Source: a virus
Strand: one strand, 5' to 3'
Length of the DNA: 53,087 nt
Virus record (IMG/VR): IMGVR_UViG_3300032116_000283
Coordinates: 1-53,087 of that record
Shown here: piece after piece, positions 1 to 6,899 of the stretch
Numbering within the stretch: position 1 is the first letter of the stretch
Layout of the letters: every line of letters begins with the position of its first letter
The notes under the pieces: model-generated
What the model saw: only the letters and a program-made list of their open reading frames with translations
The model's database searches: none
Told to the model about the DNA's origin: nothing
Made by a program: the position numbers and the translations under genes

Positions 1-563
1 AATGGATATCTATCGTTAGCCGATACATATCCATTGTCTAATAAATTTAGATAATCTAAGTATGTTACTGTTGCTAGTCTATGTTCTCTAGGACGATTGT
101 TTAGACAATTATACCATTGTATTTTATCAATATCTATTTTGATCTTAGAATCTATAGTCCAACTACGTGTGCTCCAAAACCAGTTGTTATTTGAACAAAC
201 ATAGAAAACAGAATTTTTGTTTTTATTTTTTAACCACGCTTTATATTCGTTTTCTGATTCCAAATGGCCGCTAACGTAGATAACTTTTTTTTCTAACTTA
301 TTAGAAAAAACAAATTCATATACTTTATTAAAATTTAAATATGCATATCCTTCTAACGTGTCGTCTAAGAATATATAAAAATTTTTATTTTTTTTTGCTA
401 AATTGATTATTTTTTCAGGAATATAATCAATTGATTTTAAATTTTTATATTTAACTCTATAAAAATATTTTCCAATATTTTGATTTTTCCAAATATTCAA
501 GTTATTATGAGTTAGTCCAAAAATTTCTGGATTTTCATAAAGTGGAATATTTGTAAAATACAT
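1..563 (-). CDS. Partial fucosyltransferase-like family protein (3' end off window)
   Basis: An open frame starts with ATG at 561-563 and stays open to the left edge, giving about 187 residues without a stop. Its ATG shares one base with the TAA of the SDR gene upstream (TAATG), so it is probably translationally coupled. Near the visible C-terminal part the protein reads LNNRPREHR followed by LLDNGYVSAND. This matches the first conserved block (N-x-R-x-H-x2-R, then GYVSWHN) of the paralogues at 1540-2616 and 2668-3711. The second block, with a TEK motif, would lie outside the window. I infer a glycosyltransferase-like protein of the same family; the family itself is named only by motif resemblance. 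Confidence 0.7.
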   Translation of the reverse strand, partial: MYFTNIPLYENPEIFGLTHNNLNIWKNQNIGKYFYRVKYKNLKSIDYIPEKIINLAKKNKNFYIFLDDTLEGYAYLNFNKVYEFVFSNKLEKKVIYVSGHLESENEYKAWLKNKNKNSVFYVCSNNNWFWSTRSWTIDSKIKIDIDKIQWYNCLNNRPREHRLATVTYLDYLNLLDNGYVSANDRYP

Positions 564-1474
564 TATTTTAAAATATTTTTCCAATGATGTATTGTTCTAT
601 CAATACCTTCTTCATAGGAAACTTTTGGTACCCAACTGGTAAGTTGAGTTAACTTGTTATGATTACTGTTGAGCCACCAAATTTCTCCATGTCTAGGATC
701 TTTGGTATTCCAATTAATTTGTCCCGACCATTTTAGTTTTTCAGCAATATAATTGGCACAATCTTTAATCTTGCGTGGTTCGTCTGGGCCAATTGTAAAC
801 AAATGTCCTGAGCAATATTCCGGACTTTCAATTAGAGTCATCCAAGCATTTAACAAGTCGTCAATGTAAATAAAGTTTCTATAAGGCTCTGCATAACCTA
901 AATTACAAACGTCACCTTTGATCATTTGACTGATAATTTGCTCAGTGACAAAGAAGTCGTTGTCTTTTCTGCCATAGCAGTTAGTTTGACGCATAGCAGT
1001 CCAACGTAACCCATAGGCACGTTCTGCGTATTCTAAATACTTTTCACATCCAAGTTTTGCAACTGCATAAGGAGCGTTTGGATGCGGAATTGTATTTTCG
1101 TCAAATGCTACACTTTTAACATATGTTCCTGTGCGTTCTACTTCATCTGATATAGGTTGCCATCCATATACTTCCATTGTACTAGCAAATACAAAATAGG
1201 GCATCGGATCTAGTTGTCTGCAAGATTCAATTAAGTTTACAGTTCCTACGTAGTTTACTTCGCTAAAACTGACTTGCTCATAAAAACTTTTTTGTACTTC
1301 AGTTCTTGCTGCAAGGTGAACAACAATGTCCGGTGCTACAGATTTTATTTCTTCTTTTACTGAGTTGTGATCCGTTAAATCACTTGTTAAAGCATGAACT
1401 ACGCCTAATTTTTCTAAACGTGGTAAAAGATGCTGACCAATAAATCCGCTTGCACCTGTAAGTAATATTTTCAT
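563..1474 (-). CDS. NAD-dependent sugar epimerase/dehydratase (extended SDR)
   Basis: A 303-residue extended short-chain dehydrogenase, the usual length for sugar-nucleotide epimerases and 4,6-dehydratases. The Rossmann motif TGASGFIG lies at residues 6-13. The catalytic set is present: Ser98/Thr99 in FASTMEVYG, and Tyr136 and Lys140 in YAVAK. The middle region (RQTNCYGR, then YRNFIYIDDL) is typical of the NDP-sugar branch of the family. It likely acts on a nucleotide sugar in the host cytoplasm; whether it is an epimerase, dehydratase or reductase cannot be told. A late-type promoter lies 32-38 bases upstream and an AGGAAA ribosome site precedes the ATG. A copy of its first 14 codons sits at 2619-2663. 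Confidence 0.88.
   Translation of the reverse strand: MKILLTGASGFIGQHLLPRLEKLGVVHALTSDLTDHNSVKEEIKSVAPDIVVHLAARTEVQKSFYEQVSFSEVNYVGTVNLIESCRQLDPMPYFVFASTMEVYGWQPISDEVERTGTYVKSVAFDENTIPHPNAPYAVAKLGCEKYLEYAERAYGLRWTAMRQTNCYGRKDNDFFVTEQIISQMIKGDVCNLGYAEPYRNFIYIDDLLNAWMTLIESPEYCSGHLFTIGPDEPRKIKDCANYIAEKLKWSGQINWNTKDPRHGEIWWLNSNHNKLTQLTSWVPKVSYEEGIDRTIHHWKNILK
1434..1459. repeat. Direct repeat copy A (inside the SDR gene)
   Basis: This 26-base segment encodes the TGASGFIGQ region of the SDR gene and is identical to 2623-2648. The similarity extends to the ATG (1434-1474 against 2623-2663), where 38 of 41 bases match. Confidence 0.95.
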
Positions 1475-1505
1475 CTATTTTTCCTATATTAAGTGTTATT
1501 ATTGA

Positions 1506-1512
1506 TATTTAG
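1506..1512 (-). promoter_or_regulatory. Late-type promoter for the SDR gene
   Basis: Minus strand reads CTAAATA, a variant of the T4 late promoter TATAAATA recognised by gp55-RNA polymerase. With T4 spacing the transcript would start near 1500, leaving a leader of about 26 bases that contains AGGAAA. Confidence 0.5.
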
Positions 1513-1539
1513 TGAATTATTATACATTTGAATTCAATT

Positions 1540-2616
1540 TTATCTCTTTGAAAATTCTTTAAATTTATCATTGTCTTTTAAATTAAACGTTGTAAAATAA
1601 TTAAAATCCTTTTTCACTAGATTAGCATTTTCAATTAGTAATTTTACTGAGTCGCTAACTGATTGGCGTTTAACTAATTTGTATAATGCTTTGTAGTTGT
1701 GATCAATCTTTGGTTTTAGTATTTTATATAAATCGTTAGGATCATAATTTAATATTTTTTTAGTTTCATACATCATTGCTTCGCATCGTTCTTTCCCGTC
1801 ATTATACTCATCATTTGGAATATTATCAAAAGAATAATCAAATATTTCATCAAACAGTACAAATCCCTGTGTTTGTAAAAATTTATAAAAATATTGAGCA
1901 GCATAAACTATAAATGGTCTTTTGTGATAAATTGGAATATAAATCTTTTCTGTTGTTTTTAGAATTTGATCGCTTGATTCAGAAATAACACTAAACAAAC
2001 TTGATTTAAATTGTTTCTCCGGAGGTAGCATTATATCCAGAATTCCGTCTGTACTATTAATCCAATTTTCATCAAAATTGATAATCTTAGGTTTCCAGTA
2101 TTTGAACTTATACGAGTAGTCCCAATTGTCAGCGTTGTGCCAACTTACATAACCGTGATTAAATAGTCCTTCCTTGTACATAGTATCAACAAACATACAT
2201 CTCCAATTGTGTGCTCTAGCGTTCAATGAAATAAAATGTTTATCGATTTTTTCGTTGTGTTCAAAAGGTTTTATGTTTCTTTCCATGTAGTACTGTAGCA
2301 CTTGATACGCAAAATAAGAATCCCAAAAAACAAAATTTTTTTGATTTTTGTATGGCCATAATGAATTTAATCTAGAATCTTCTACAGCTGATGTTAGAAT
2401 AATATGTTCTTTGTTTAATCTTTTTAATTCTGTTGCAAGGTCTTTGTATTGACCTAGATTAGTAAAAAAATTAGCAAATTCATGTTCTTCAGGACCAAAA
2501 AAAACAATTCTCTTTATTTCTGGTATCGAATTAACCGCACACATCAAATCTTCTTTTTCTTCGGGTCCCCAAGCAAAATAATAATAGTCAGATCCTACTA
2601 GATATTTTTTTGTCAT
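1540..2616 (-). CDS. Fucosyltransferase-like phage protein, paralogue 1
   Basis: 358 residues. It is clearly paralogous to 2668-3711: both start with a short beta/alpha region carrying FGPEEHE (residues 40-46). Both share block 1, around residues 127-161 (KHFISLNARAHNWR, then GYVSWHN), and block 2, around residues 205-264 (ISESS, then TTEK at 221-224, KRPFIVYAA, LFDEIFDYSFD). Block 2 recalls the donor-site segment of GT10 fucosyltransferases, where a Glu/Asn-Ser pair is followed by V/ITEK and a region proposed to bind the nucleotide sugar. I infer a GT-B-type glycosyltransferase; a structural comparison would be needed to be certain. No signal peptide or membrane segment is visible. It begins three bases after the SDR remnant at 2619-2663. 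Confidence 0.7.
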   Translation of the reverse strand: MTKKYLVGSDYYYFAWGPEEKEDLMCAVNSIPEIKRIVFFGPEEHEFANFFTNLGQYKDLATELKRLNKEHIILTSAVEDSRLNSLWPYKNQKNFVFWDSYFAYQVLQYYMERNIKPFEHNEKIDKHFISLNARAHNWRCMFVDTMYKEGLFNHGYVSWHNADNWDYSYKFKYWKPKIINFDENWINSTDGILDIMLPPEKQFKSSLFSVISESSDQILKTTEKIYIPIYHKRPFIVYAAQYFYKFLQTQGFVLFDEIFDYSFDNIPNDEYNDGKERCEAMMYETKKILNYDPNDLYKILKPKIDHNYKALYKLVKRQSVSDSVKLLIENANLVKKDFNYFTTFNLKDNDKFKEFSKR

Positions 2617-2618
2617 TA

Positions 2619-2663
2619 TTATTGACCAATAAATCCGCTTGCACCTGTTAAAAATATTTTCAT
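2619..2663 (-). pseudogene. Remnant of the 5' end of the SDR gene (14 codons)
   Basis: On the minus strand an ATG at 2661-2663 opens a 14-codon frame reading MKIFLTGASGFIGQ followed by TAA at 2619-2621. Apart from one Leu-to-Phe change it equals the start of the intact SDR at 563-1474, and 26 bases are identical. It ends abruptly where gene 1540-2616 begins, so it looks like a recombination scar left when that gene entered or was duplicated beside an SDR gene. It may still be translated as a short leader peptide, but it cannot be a functional enzyme. Confidence 0.85.
2623..2648. repeat. Direct repeat copy B (in the SDR remnant)
   Basis: Identical over 26 bases to 1434-1459. The two copies are 1,189 bases apart and flank the 1540-2616 gene. 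Confidence 0.95.
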
Positions 2664-2667
2664 ATTG

Positions 2668-3711
2668 TTATGTGTCCTTATTGATTAAATTTAAAAAATC
2701 TTTTGTATTACTGATATTTAACACATTTCTATAAAGATCAAATCTTTCGTGAGTGCCATTTTCAATTGTACGTCTTACTTCCTTTGGTATTAACTTTTTA
2801 TTTTCTACAATTTTTAGTAAATTATTAAAGTTATGTTCAACCTTTGTAATTGATTTTTTTCTAAGTTTTTCTATATTAGTATTACAAAGTTTTGCAACTT
2901 CTTTCATAAGCATATCACATCTTTTTTCGTCGTCGTCTACTGAGTCAAAGGAATAGTCTATAATTTCATCGAACAACATAAATCCTAAAGATTTTAAATA
3001 TTGATGTATATAAGGAGCGCCAAATATAATAAACGGCCGTTTATGATATATTGGTAGATAAGTTTTTTCTGTTACAAAAATAGTTTGTAAGTTTGATTCT
3101 GAGATAATACTAAACAGACTATCTTTAAATTCAATCGGTACTGTATACATGTCATAAAAACCATTAGATGGGTTGACCCAGTTTTTATCAAAATTTAATT
3201 TTTTAGGTGCCCACCATTTAAAATCGTATGGGTATTGCCAATTCTCAGAATTATGCCAACTTATATAACCTTTATCAAACAAATTGTACTTGTACATATA
3301 ATCAATAAACATGCATCTCCACGGATGAGCTCTTCCATTCATTGAAGTAAAATGTTTATTAATTACATTATTATGTCCATAAGGGGATGCTTTAAGATAT
3401 AAAATATGTTGAATTACAAAATTTGCAAAAAACGTATGCCATGGATTTAAATTTTTAAAATCTTTAAATTGGTATCTGTAATTTAAAATACTGTTAGTCG
3501 GTGCACCTAAAATCATTTTTAAGTTAACATTATGATAATCTAGAAATCTTTTAAACATTACAAATTCTGTGTCGTGAAATGCAAATCCTATTTCGTGTTC
3601 TTCAGGACCAAAAATTACAATGTCTGTATATGAGTTATCTTTTTCAAGTTCATTTACTATGTTTTCTAATCCAAACTCGCCCCAGACAAAATGATAAAAT
3701 GTTTTAGACAT
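2668..3711 (-). CDS. Fucosyltransferase-like phage protein, paralogue 2
   Basis: 347 residues, paralogous to 1540-2616 over its full length. It carries the same FGPEEHE near residue 36, the N-G-R-A-H-P-W-R block followed by GYISWHN, and the second block with ISESN, VTEKTYLPIYHKRPF and LFDEIIDYSFD. The conservation of VTEK and of the following Arg-Pro-Phe across all copies suggests a donor-substrate site like that of GT10 fucosyltransferases. That is inference from motif resemblance only. It is divergent from the aminotransferase-like gene at 3735, with just 23 bases between the two starts. AAAGG lies a few bases upstream of its ATG. Tandem duplication with diversification is the likely origin. 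Confidence 0.7.
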   Translation of the reverse strand: MSKTFYHFVWGEFGLENIVNELEKDNSYTDIVIFGPEEHEIGFAFHDTEFVMFKRFLDYHNVNLKMILGAPTNSILNYRYQFKDFKNLNPWHTFFANFVIQHILYLKASPYGHNNVINKHFTSMNGRAHPWRCMFIDYMYKYNLFDKGYISWHNSENWQYPYDFKWWAPKKLNFDKNWVNPSNGFYDMYTVPIEFKDSLFSIISESNLQTIFVTEKTYLPIYHKRPFIIFGAPYIHQYLKSLGFMLFDEIIDYSFDSVDDDEKRCDMLMKEVAKLCNTNIEKLRKKSITKVEHNFNNLLKIVENKKLIPKEVRRTIENGTHERFDLYRNVLNISNTKDFLNLINKDT

Positions 3712-3722
3712 ATAAACCTTTC

Positions 3723-3730
3723 TATAAATA
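3723..3730 (+). promoter_or_regulatory. Perfect T4-type late promoter TATAAATA
   Basis: An exact TATAAATA ends only four bases before the ATG at 3735. T4 spacing places the first transcribed base at or within one base of the ATG, so a leaderless mRNA is predicted. There is no Shine-Dalgarno sequence. Confidence 0.6.
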
Positions 3731-3734
3731 TATT

Positions 3735-4322
3735 ATGTTCGATATAATTAATAAATTTGAAAATAAAATTGCAAAATTCTTTGGTTCAAAATTTGCTGTT
3801 TCAACAGATTGCTGTACTCACGCAATTGAGATGTGTTTAATTTATAACAAAATTCAAAATATATCAATTCCAAATCGTACTTATTTATCAGTGCCCATGA
3901 CTGCAAAAAAATTAAACATTAGGTGGCAATGGCAAGACAATCCTTGGGAACATTATTATAAACTATCAGACAATATTTATGATGCTGCTGTATTATGGAA
4001 ACAAAATAGTTATATACCTAATACGTTTATGTGTTTGAGTTTTCAGTTTAAAAAACATTTAAGTCTTGGGAGAGGTGGAATGATTTTAACTGACAACGAA
4101 TCTGCATATCATGATTTAATAAAACTAAGTTATGATGGTAGATCTCGTGATCTACCTTGGGCGGAACAAGACATCGACAGTTTTGGGTATCATTATTATA
4201 TGACTCCAGAAACTGCTCAATTAGGCTTAGATAAATTAGATACAGCAATAAACACAATTCCAAAAACATGGAGTTGGCAAGATTATCCTGATTTAAGAAA
4301 TATGTCAATCTTCGTTCAATGA
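3735..4322 (+). CDS. Minimal DegT/DnrJ/EryC1-type PLP aminotransferase
   Basis: Only 195 residues, against about 370 for normal DegT/DnrJ/EryC1/StrS sugar aminotransferases. The conserved parts of the large domain are present. These are a start like FENKIAKFFGSKFAV with the small-residue patch STDCCTHA (residues 23-30), an Asp83 in YDAAVLW that would bind the PLP pyridine nitrogen, Lys107 in SFQFKKHLSLGRGG as the Schiff-base lysine, and the AQLGLDKLD helix at 161-169. The C-terminal domain is missing, although the frame ends cleanly. It may be a streamlined aminotransferase for a keto-sugar or a degenerate, non-catalytic copy. Its 3' end overlaps the convergent gene 4305-5084 by 18 bases. No ribosome site is visible. 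Confidence 0.75.
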   Translation: MFDIINKFENKIAKFFGSKFAVSTDCCTHAIEMCLIYNKIQNISIPNRTYLSVPMTAKKLNIRWQWQDNPWEHYYKLSDNIYDAAVLWKQNSYIPNTFMCLSFQFKKHLSLGRGGMILTDNESAYHDLIKLSYDGRSRDLPWAEQDIDSFGYHYYMTPETAQLGLDKLDTAINTIPKTWSWQDYPDLRNMSIFVQ

Positions 4323-5084
4323 AGGATAATTTCTTATAGAAAAAAGTTTTTTGTAATTTAATTTCATTAAGACAGTAATTTTGTCAAGTACTTGTTGAAA
4401 ATTATCAGTTTCTTTTATTGAATTTTCTATGTCGTGCTGTAGACGTATAAATGTATTTTTTGTTTTATCTTTAATTGTTAAATCTAAGTCTTTGTATATT
4501 CGAGTTGCTAAATTTAGATGTCCTAAAACATCAGGATGCGAATCTCGTACTATTTTAAACGAATTTTTTTTAGTTTCACAAGGAATAACTGTTAAGTTGG
4601 GTAATTCGTTTTTATAAAGATTAATAATATTGCCATTCCTGTGTTTAGTTAAATTGAGTCCTTCGGTAGTAAAAAATTCAAATGCACTTGCTTGCCATGT
4701 GATAAAATTTTTAAATAAACGATTTGTTGTTATTATAGCAGTAGAGTTTTTAACAACATCGTTATCAAAATCCCAATATTTTTTAAGAAACGATTTATCA
4801 TAATGATGACTGTTATAAGTTAATACCGATCCACGGCCAATCCATGCCGCATCTTTAACTCTATCTTCTCTACTCCAACTTGACCATAAAATAAAAATTT
4901 CGTCACCGTCTTGAAATTTGTGTTTTAGATCTGCCTCTAAAATTCTGTGAGCAATACCAACATTTCCTAACCCTGCAATCGCATAATTGTAGTATTCTAC
5001 ATCTTTGTCGTATGCAATTATATCTGCCCATGTTGGCCAACCATATTGTGTGAAACTACAACCAAATGTGAAAAGACGAGACAT
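4305..5084 (-). CDS. SGNH/GDSL hydrolase-like protein 1
   Basis: 259 residues. It begins with FTFGCSFTQYGWPTW, the block I type of SGNH hydrolases with Ser10 as candidate nucleophile. A GLGNVG segment (38-43) could supply the oxyanion-hole Gly/Asn, and the C-terminal catalytic pair is in RDSHPDVLGH (Asp181, His183). SGNH enzymes are esterases that often add or remove acetyl groups on glycans, and that would fit the neighbourhood; the substrate is unknown. A strong AAGGAG ribosome site and a perfect minus-strand TATAAATA (5110-5117) precede the start. It converges with and overlaps the 3735-4322 gene by 18 bases. Confidence 0.72.
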   Translation of the reverse strand: MSRLFTFGCSFTQYGWPTWADIIAYDKDVEYYNYAIAGLGNVGIAHRILEADLKHKFQDGDEIFILWSSWSREDRVKDAAWIGRGSVLTYNSHHYDKSFLKKYWDFDNDVVKNSTAIITTNRLFKNFITWQASAFEFFTTEGLNLTKHRNGNIINLYKNELPNLTVIPCETKKNSFKIVRDSHPDVLGHLNLATRIYKDLDLTIKDKTKNTFIRLQHDIENSIKETDNFQQVLDKITVLMKLNYKKLFSIRNYPSLNED

Positions 5085-5092
5085 AAAAACTC

Positions 5093-5100
5093 CTTAAATA
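5093..5100 (+). promoter_or_regulatory. Late-type promoter CTTAAATA, leaderless geometry
   Basis: CTTAAATA ends four bases before the ATG at 5105, the same spacing as at 3723-3730. A leaderless transcript is predicted; no ribosome site exists for this gene. Confidence 0.4.
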
Positions 5101-5104
5101 TTGT

Positions 5105-6085
5105 ATGAGTATTTATAGCACCAACGAGTGGGATCCACTCAAAAAAGTAATTGTCGGAGTTCCCGAATATGCACAAATTCCTACAATGGATAAAAGCTTA
5201 CGGGTAGTAAATTATGCAGATAAAAAATCTGTTGATACTGTAAAATCCAGGCCTTATCCAAAACAAGTTGTAGAAGAAAGCAACGAAGATTTAGACACGT
5301 TTGTCAATTTTTTAAAAGGCGAAGGGGTAGAAGTTAAACGCCCAAACAGAGTTCCAACAGGATACTACAATTATTGTCCTAGAGACAGTGTGTTTGTTTA
5401 TAAAAACACTGCACTAGCAACTCCAATGAGTTTACGTGCTAGAGAACAAGAATTTTTACATATTGTTGAACATCTTGGTAACAATTTTACAATAGCAGAA
5501 AATTATCAAAAAGACGACATGTATAACGAAGATTGCATCGGCGATCCTGATCAACTTGCATTAACTGAAATTGCTCCTAAGTTTGATGCTGCAAATGTCA
5601 TACGTGCAAACGACCAGTTGCTTTACTTAGTAAGTAATAGTGGAAATAAAGCAGGTGCAAAATACTTACAAGAATTTGTAGGAAACGATGTTAAAGTTCA
5701 TACATTAGAAAAAGTTTATTCTTATATGCATATTGATAGCACTGTTGCATTTTTAAGAGAAGGACTTTTACTTGCAAATCCCAGTAGAATTAAAAATCGT
5801 GATATGTTACCTGCGCCGTTTAATAAATGGGACATCGTATGGGCACCAGAACCTGTTGATGTAGGTCATTATCCAGGATTGTGCAATAGCAGTATTTGGA
5901 CTTGGAATGTTAATCTGTTTAGTGTAAATCCCAATCTAGTAGTATTAGAAAAACATCAAGAACCCACACGCAAAGCATTAGAAGCACACGGTATAGAATG
6001 TGCTATGCTACCGTTACGTCATGCTAGAACGCTCGGAGGTTGTTTCCATTGTTGCACGTTAGATCTTGTACGTGAAGTTGGGTAA
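5105..6085 (+). CDS. Glycine/inosamine amidinotransferase family protein
   Basis: 326 residues of the arginine:glycine amidinotransferase family, which moves the amidino group of arginine onto an amine. It starts with NEWDPLKKVIVGVPE, the classic family start, and has PRDSVF (92-97), Asp161 in KFDAANVIR, His209 and Asp211 in MHIDST, and the nucleophilic Cys316 in GGCFHCCTLDL. These match Asp254, His303 and Cys407 of the human enzyme. The chain stops 10 residues after the Cys, slightly shorter than most members, but nothing essential seems missing. The acceptor could be glycine, another amine, or an amino-sugar/inosamine as in streptomycin synthesis (StrB1). The last possibility is attractive because a DegT-type gene lies just upstream. 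It overlaps the convergent 6059-6850 gene by 27 bases. Confidence 0.87.
   Translation: MSIYSTNEWDPLKKVIVGVPEYAQIPTMDKSLRVVNYADKKSVDTVKSRPYPKQVVEESNEDLDTFVNFLKGEGVEVKRPNRVPTGYYNYCPRDSVFVYKNTALATPMSLRAREQEFLHIVEHLGNNFTIAENYQKDDMYNEDCIGDPDQLALTEIAPKFDAANVIRANDQLLYLVSNSGNKAGAKYLQEFVGNDVKVHTLEKVYSYMHIDSTVAFLREGLLLANPSRIKNRDMLPAPFNKWDIVWAPEPVDVGHYPGLCNSSIWTWNVNLFSVNPNLVVLEKHQEPTRKALEAHGIECAMLPLRHARTLGGCFHCCTLDLVREVG
5110..5117 (-). promoter_or_regulatory. Perfect T4-type late promoter for the SGNH gene
   Basis: The minus strand reads TATAAATA inside the first codons of the divergent amidinotransferase gene. Predicted start near 5104 gives a leader of about 20 bases containing AAGGAG for the gene starting at 5084. 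Confidence 0.65.
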
Positions 6086-6850
6086 TTTCATTATTTCTAA
6101 TAACTGTTCTGCTGTACCTCTATGAAATTCCGGACCGTCGTGTCCGTTGTCTCTGGCCTTGTCAAGCGTATCTGGTACGATAGCCCATATTTTATATTTA
6201 CTTCTCTTTAATATAACTTCTAAATCATCGTCGTCCCAGGTAAAGTTTAGTACTGGAACGTTCATGGATTGCCATATATTATTAAAATTTTCAAACCACA
6301 TAAAGTTGTTTAAGTACATTTCACCTACATCAAGCAGATATCTACGCCCCCACCATACTCCATCTTTGGTCGATGGCGACGTCATGTCTCGCAATTCAAT
6401 ATGGTCATGTCTGTGAAGGCCAAATTGTTTTCTAGCTTTTTGAGGCCATTGTACAATAACCAATTTTGGAATAGGAAGTTTACTGTTTTTCCATAATGTT
6501 GCATTATAATATTGCACATCCATACCGCTTGCTTCTAAAGCACAATTGTATAAATCTAATTTGAGATCTTTAGAAACTCGATCATTCCAGATTTTATCAG
6601 TGTTTAGTCCGACACCTTCGGTATAACTACACCCAAATGTTAATAAAAAGTCTCGATTTAGGTCGCTGATTTCTTTTGTTCTATGCCCCAGACTGTTAAA
6701 TTTATAAACAATTTCGTGTTCATGATTTTTTTTAAAATCTTTAGATTGTTGTTTAAACAGGTCTTTTGAATCTGTAGAATACCAATTTAGTGTTTTATTA
6801 ACTAATTCACTTCGAAATAAAAGAGGTTTGTCATTATAAAATTCTATCAT
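6059..6850 (-). CDS. SGNH hydrolase-like protein 2
   Basis: I start this at ATG 6848-6850 (263 residues). The frame is open further upstream, but that part overlaps the divergent 6900-8249 gene and looks like its shadow. FLLTFGCSYTEGVGL (residues 68-82, Ser75) is the nucleophile block. KLVIVQWPQKARKQF is a typical middle strand, and GHDGPEFH (Asp238, His243) supplies the likely Asp-x4-His pair near the C-terminus. The family resemblance to 4305-5084 and 8218-8985 is clear in the Gly-Cys-Ser block and weak elsewhere. It probably acts on an ester-linked group of a glycan; the substrate is unknown. The 3' end overlaps the convergent amidinotransferase gene by 27 bases. Confidence 0.68.
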   Translation of the reverse strand: MIEFYNDKPLLFRSELVNKTLNWYSTDSKDLFKQQSKDFKKNHEHEIVYKFNSLGHRTKEISDLNRDFLLTFGCSYTEGVGLNTDKIWNDRVSKDLKLDLYNCALEASGMDVQYYNATLWKNSKLPIPKLVIVQWPQKARKQFGLHRHDHIELRDMTSPSTKDGVWWGRRYLLDVGEMYLNNFMWFENFNNIWQSMNVPVLNFTWDDDDLEVILKRSKYKIWAIVPDTLDKARDNGHDGPEFHRGTAEQLLEIMKLPNFTYKI

Positions 6851-6860
6851 ATTATACCTA

Positions 6861-6868
6861 CATAAATA
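6861..6868 (+). promoter_or_regulatory. Late-type promoter CATAAATA
   Basis: CATAAATA on the plus strand predicts transcription from about 6874, giving a 26-base leader. AAGGAG at 6887-6892 lies seven bases before the TTG start at 6900. Confidence 0.6.
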
Positions 6869-6899
6869 ATTTAAATTATTTAATGTAAGGAGTTTAATT

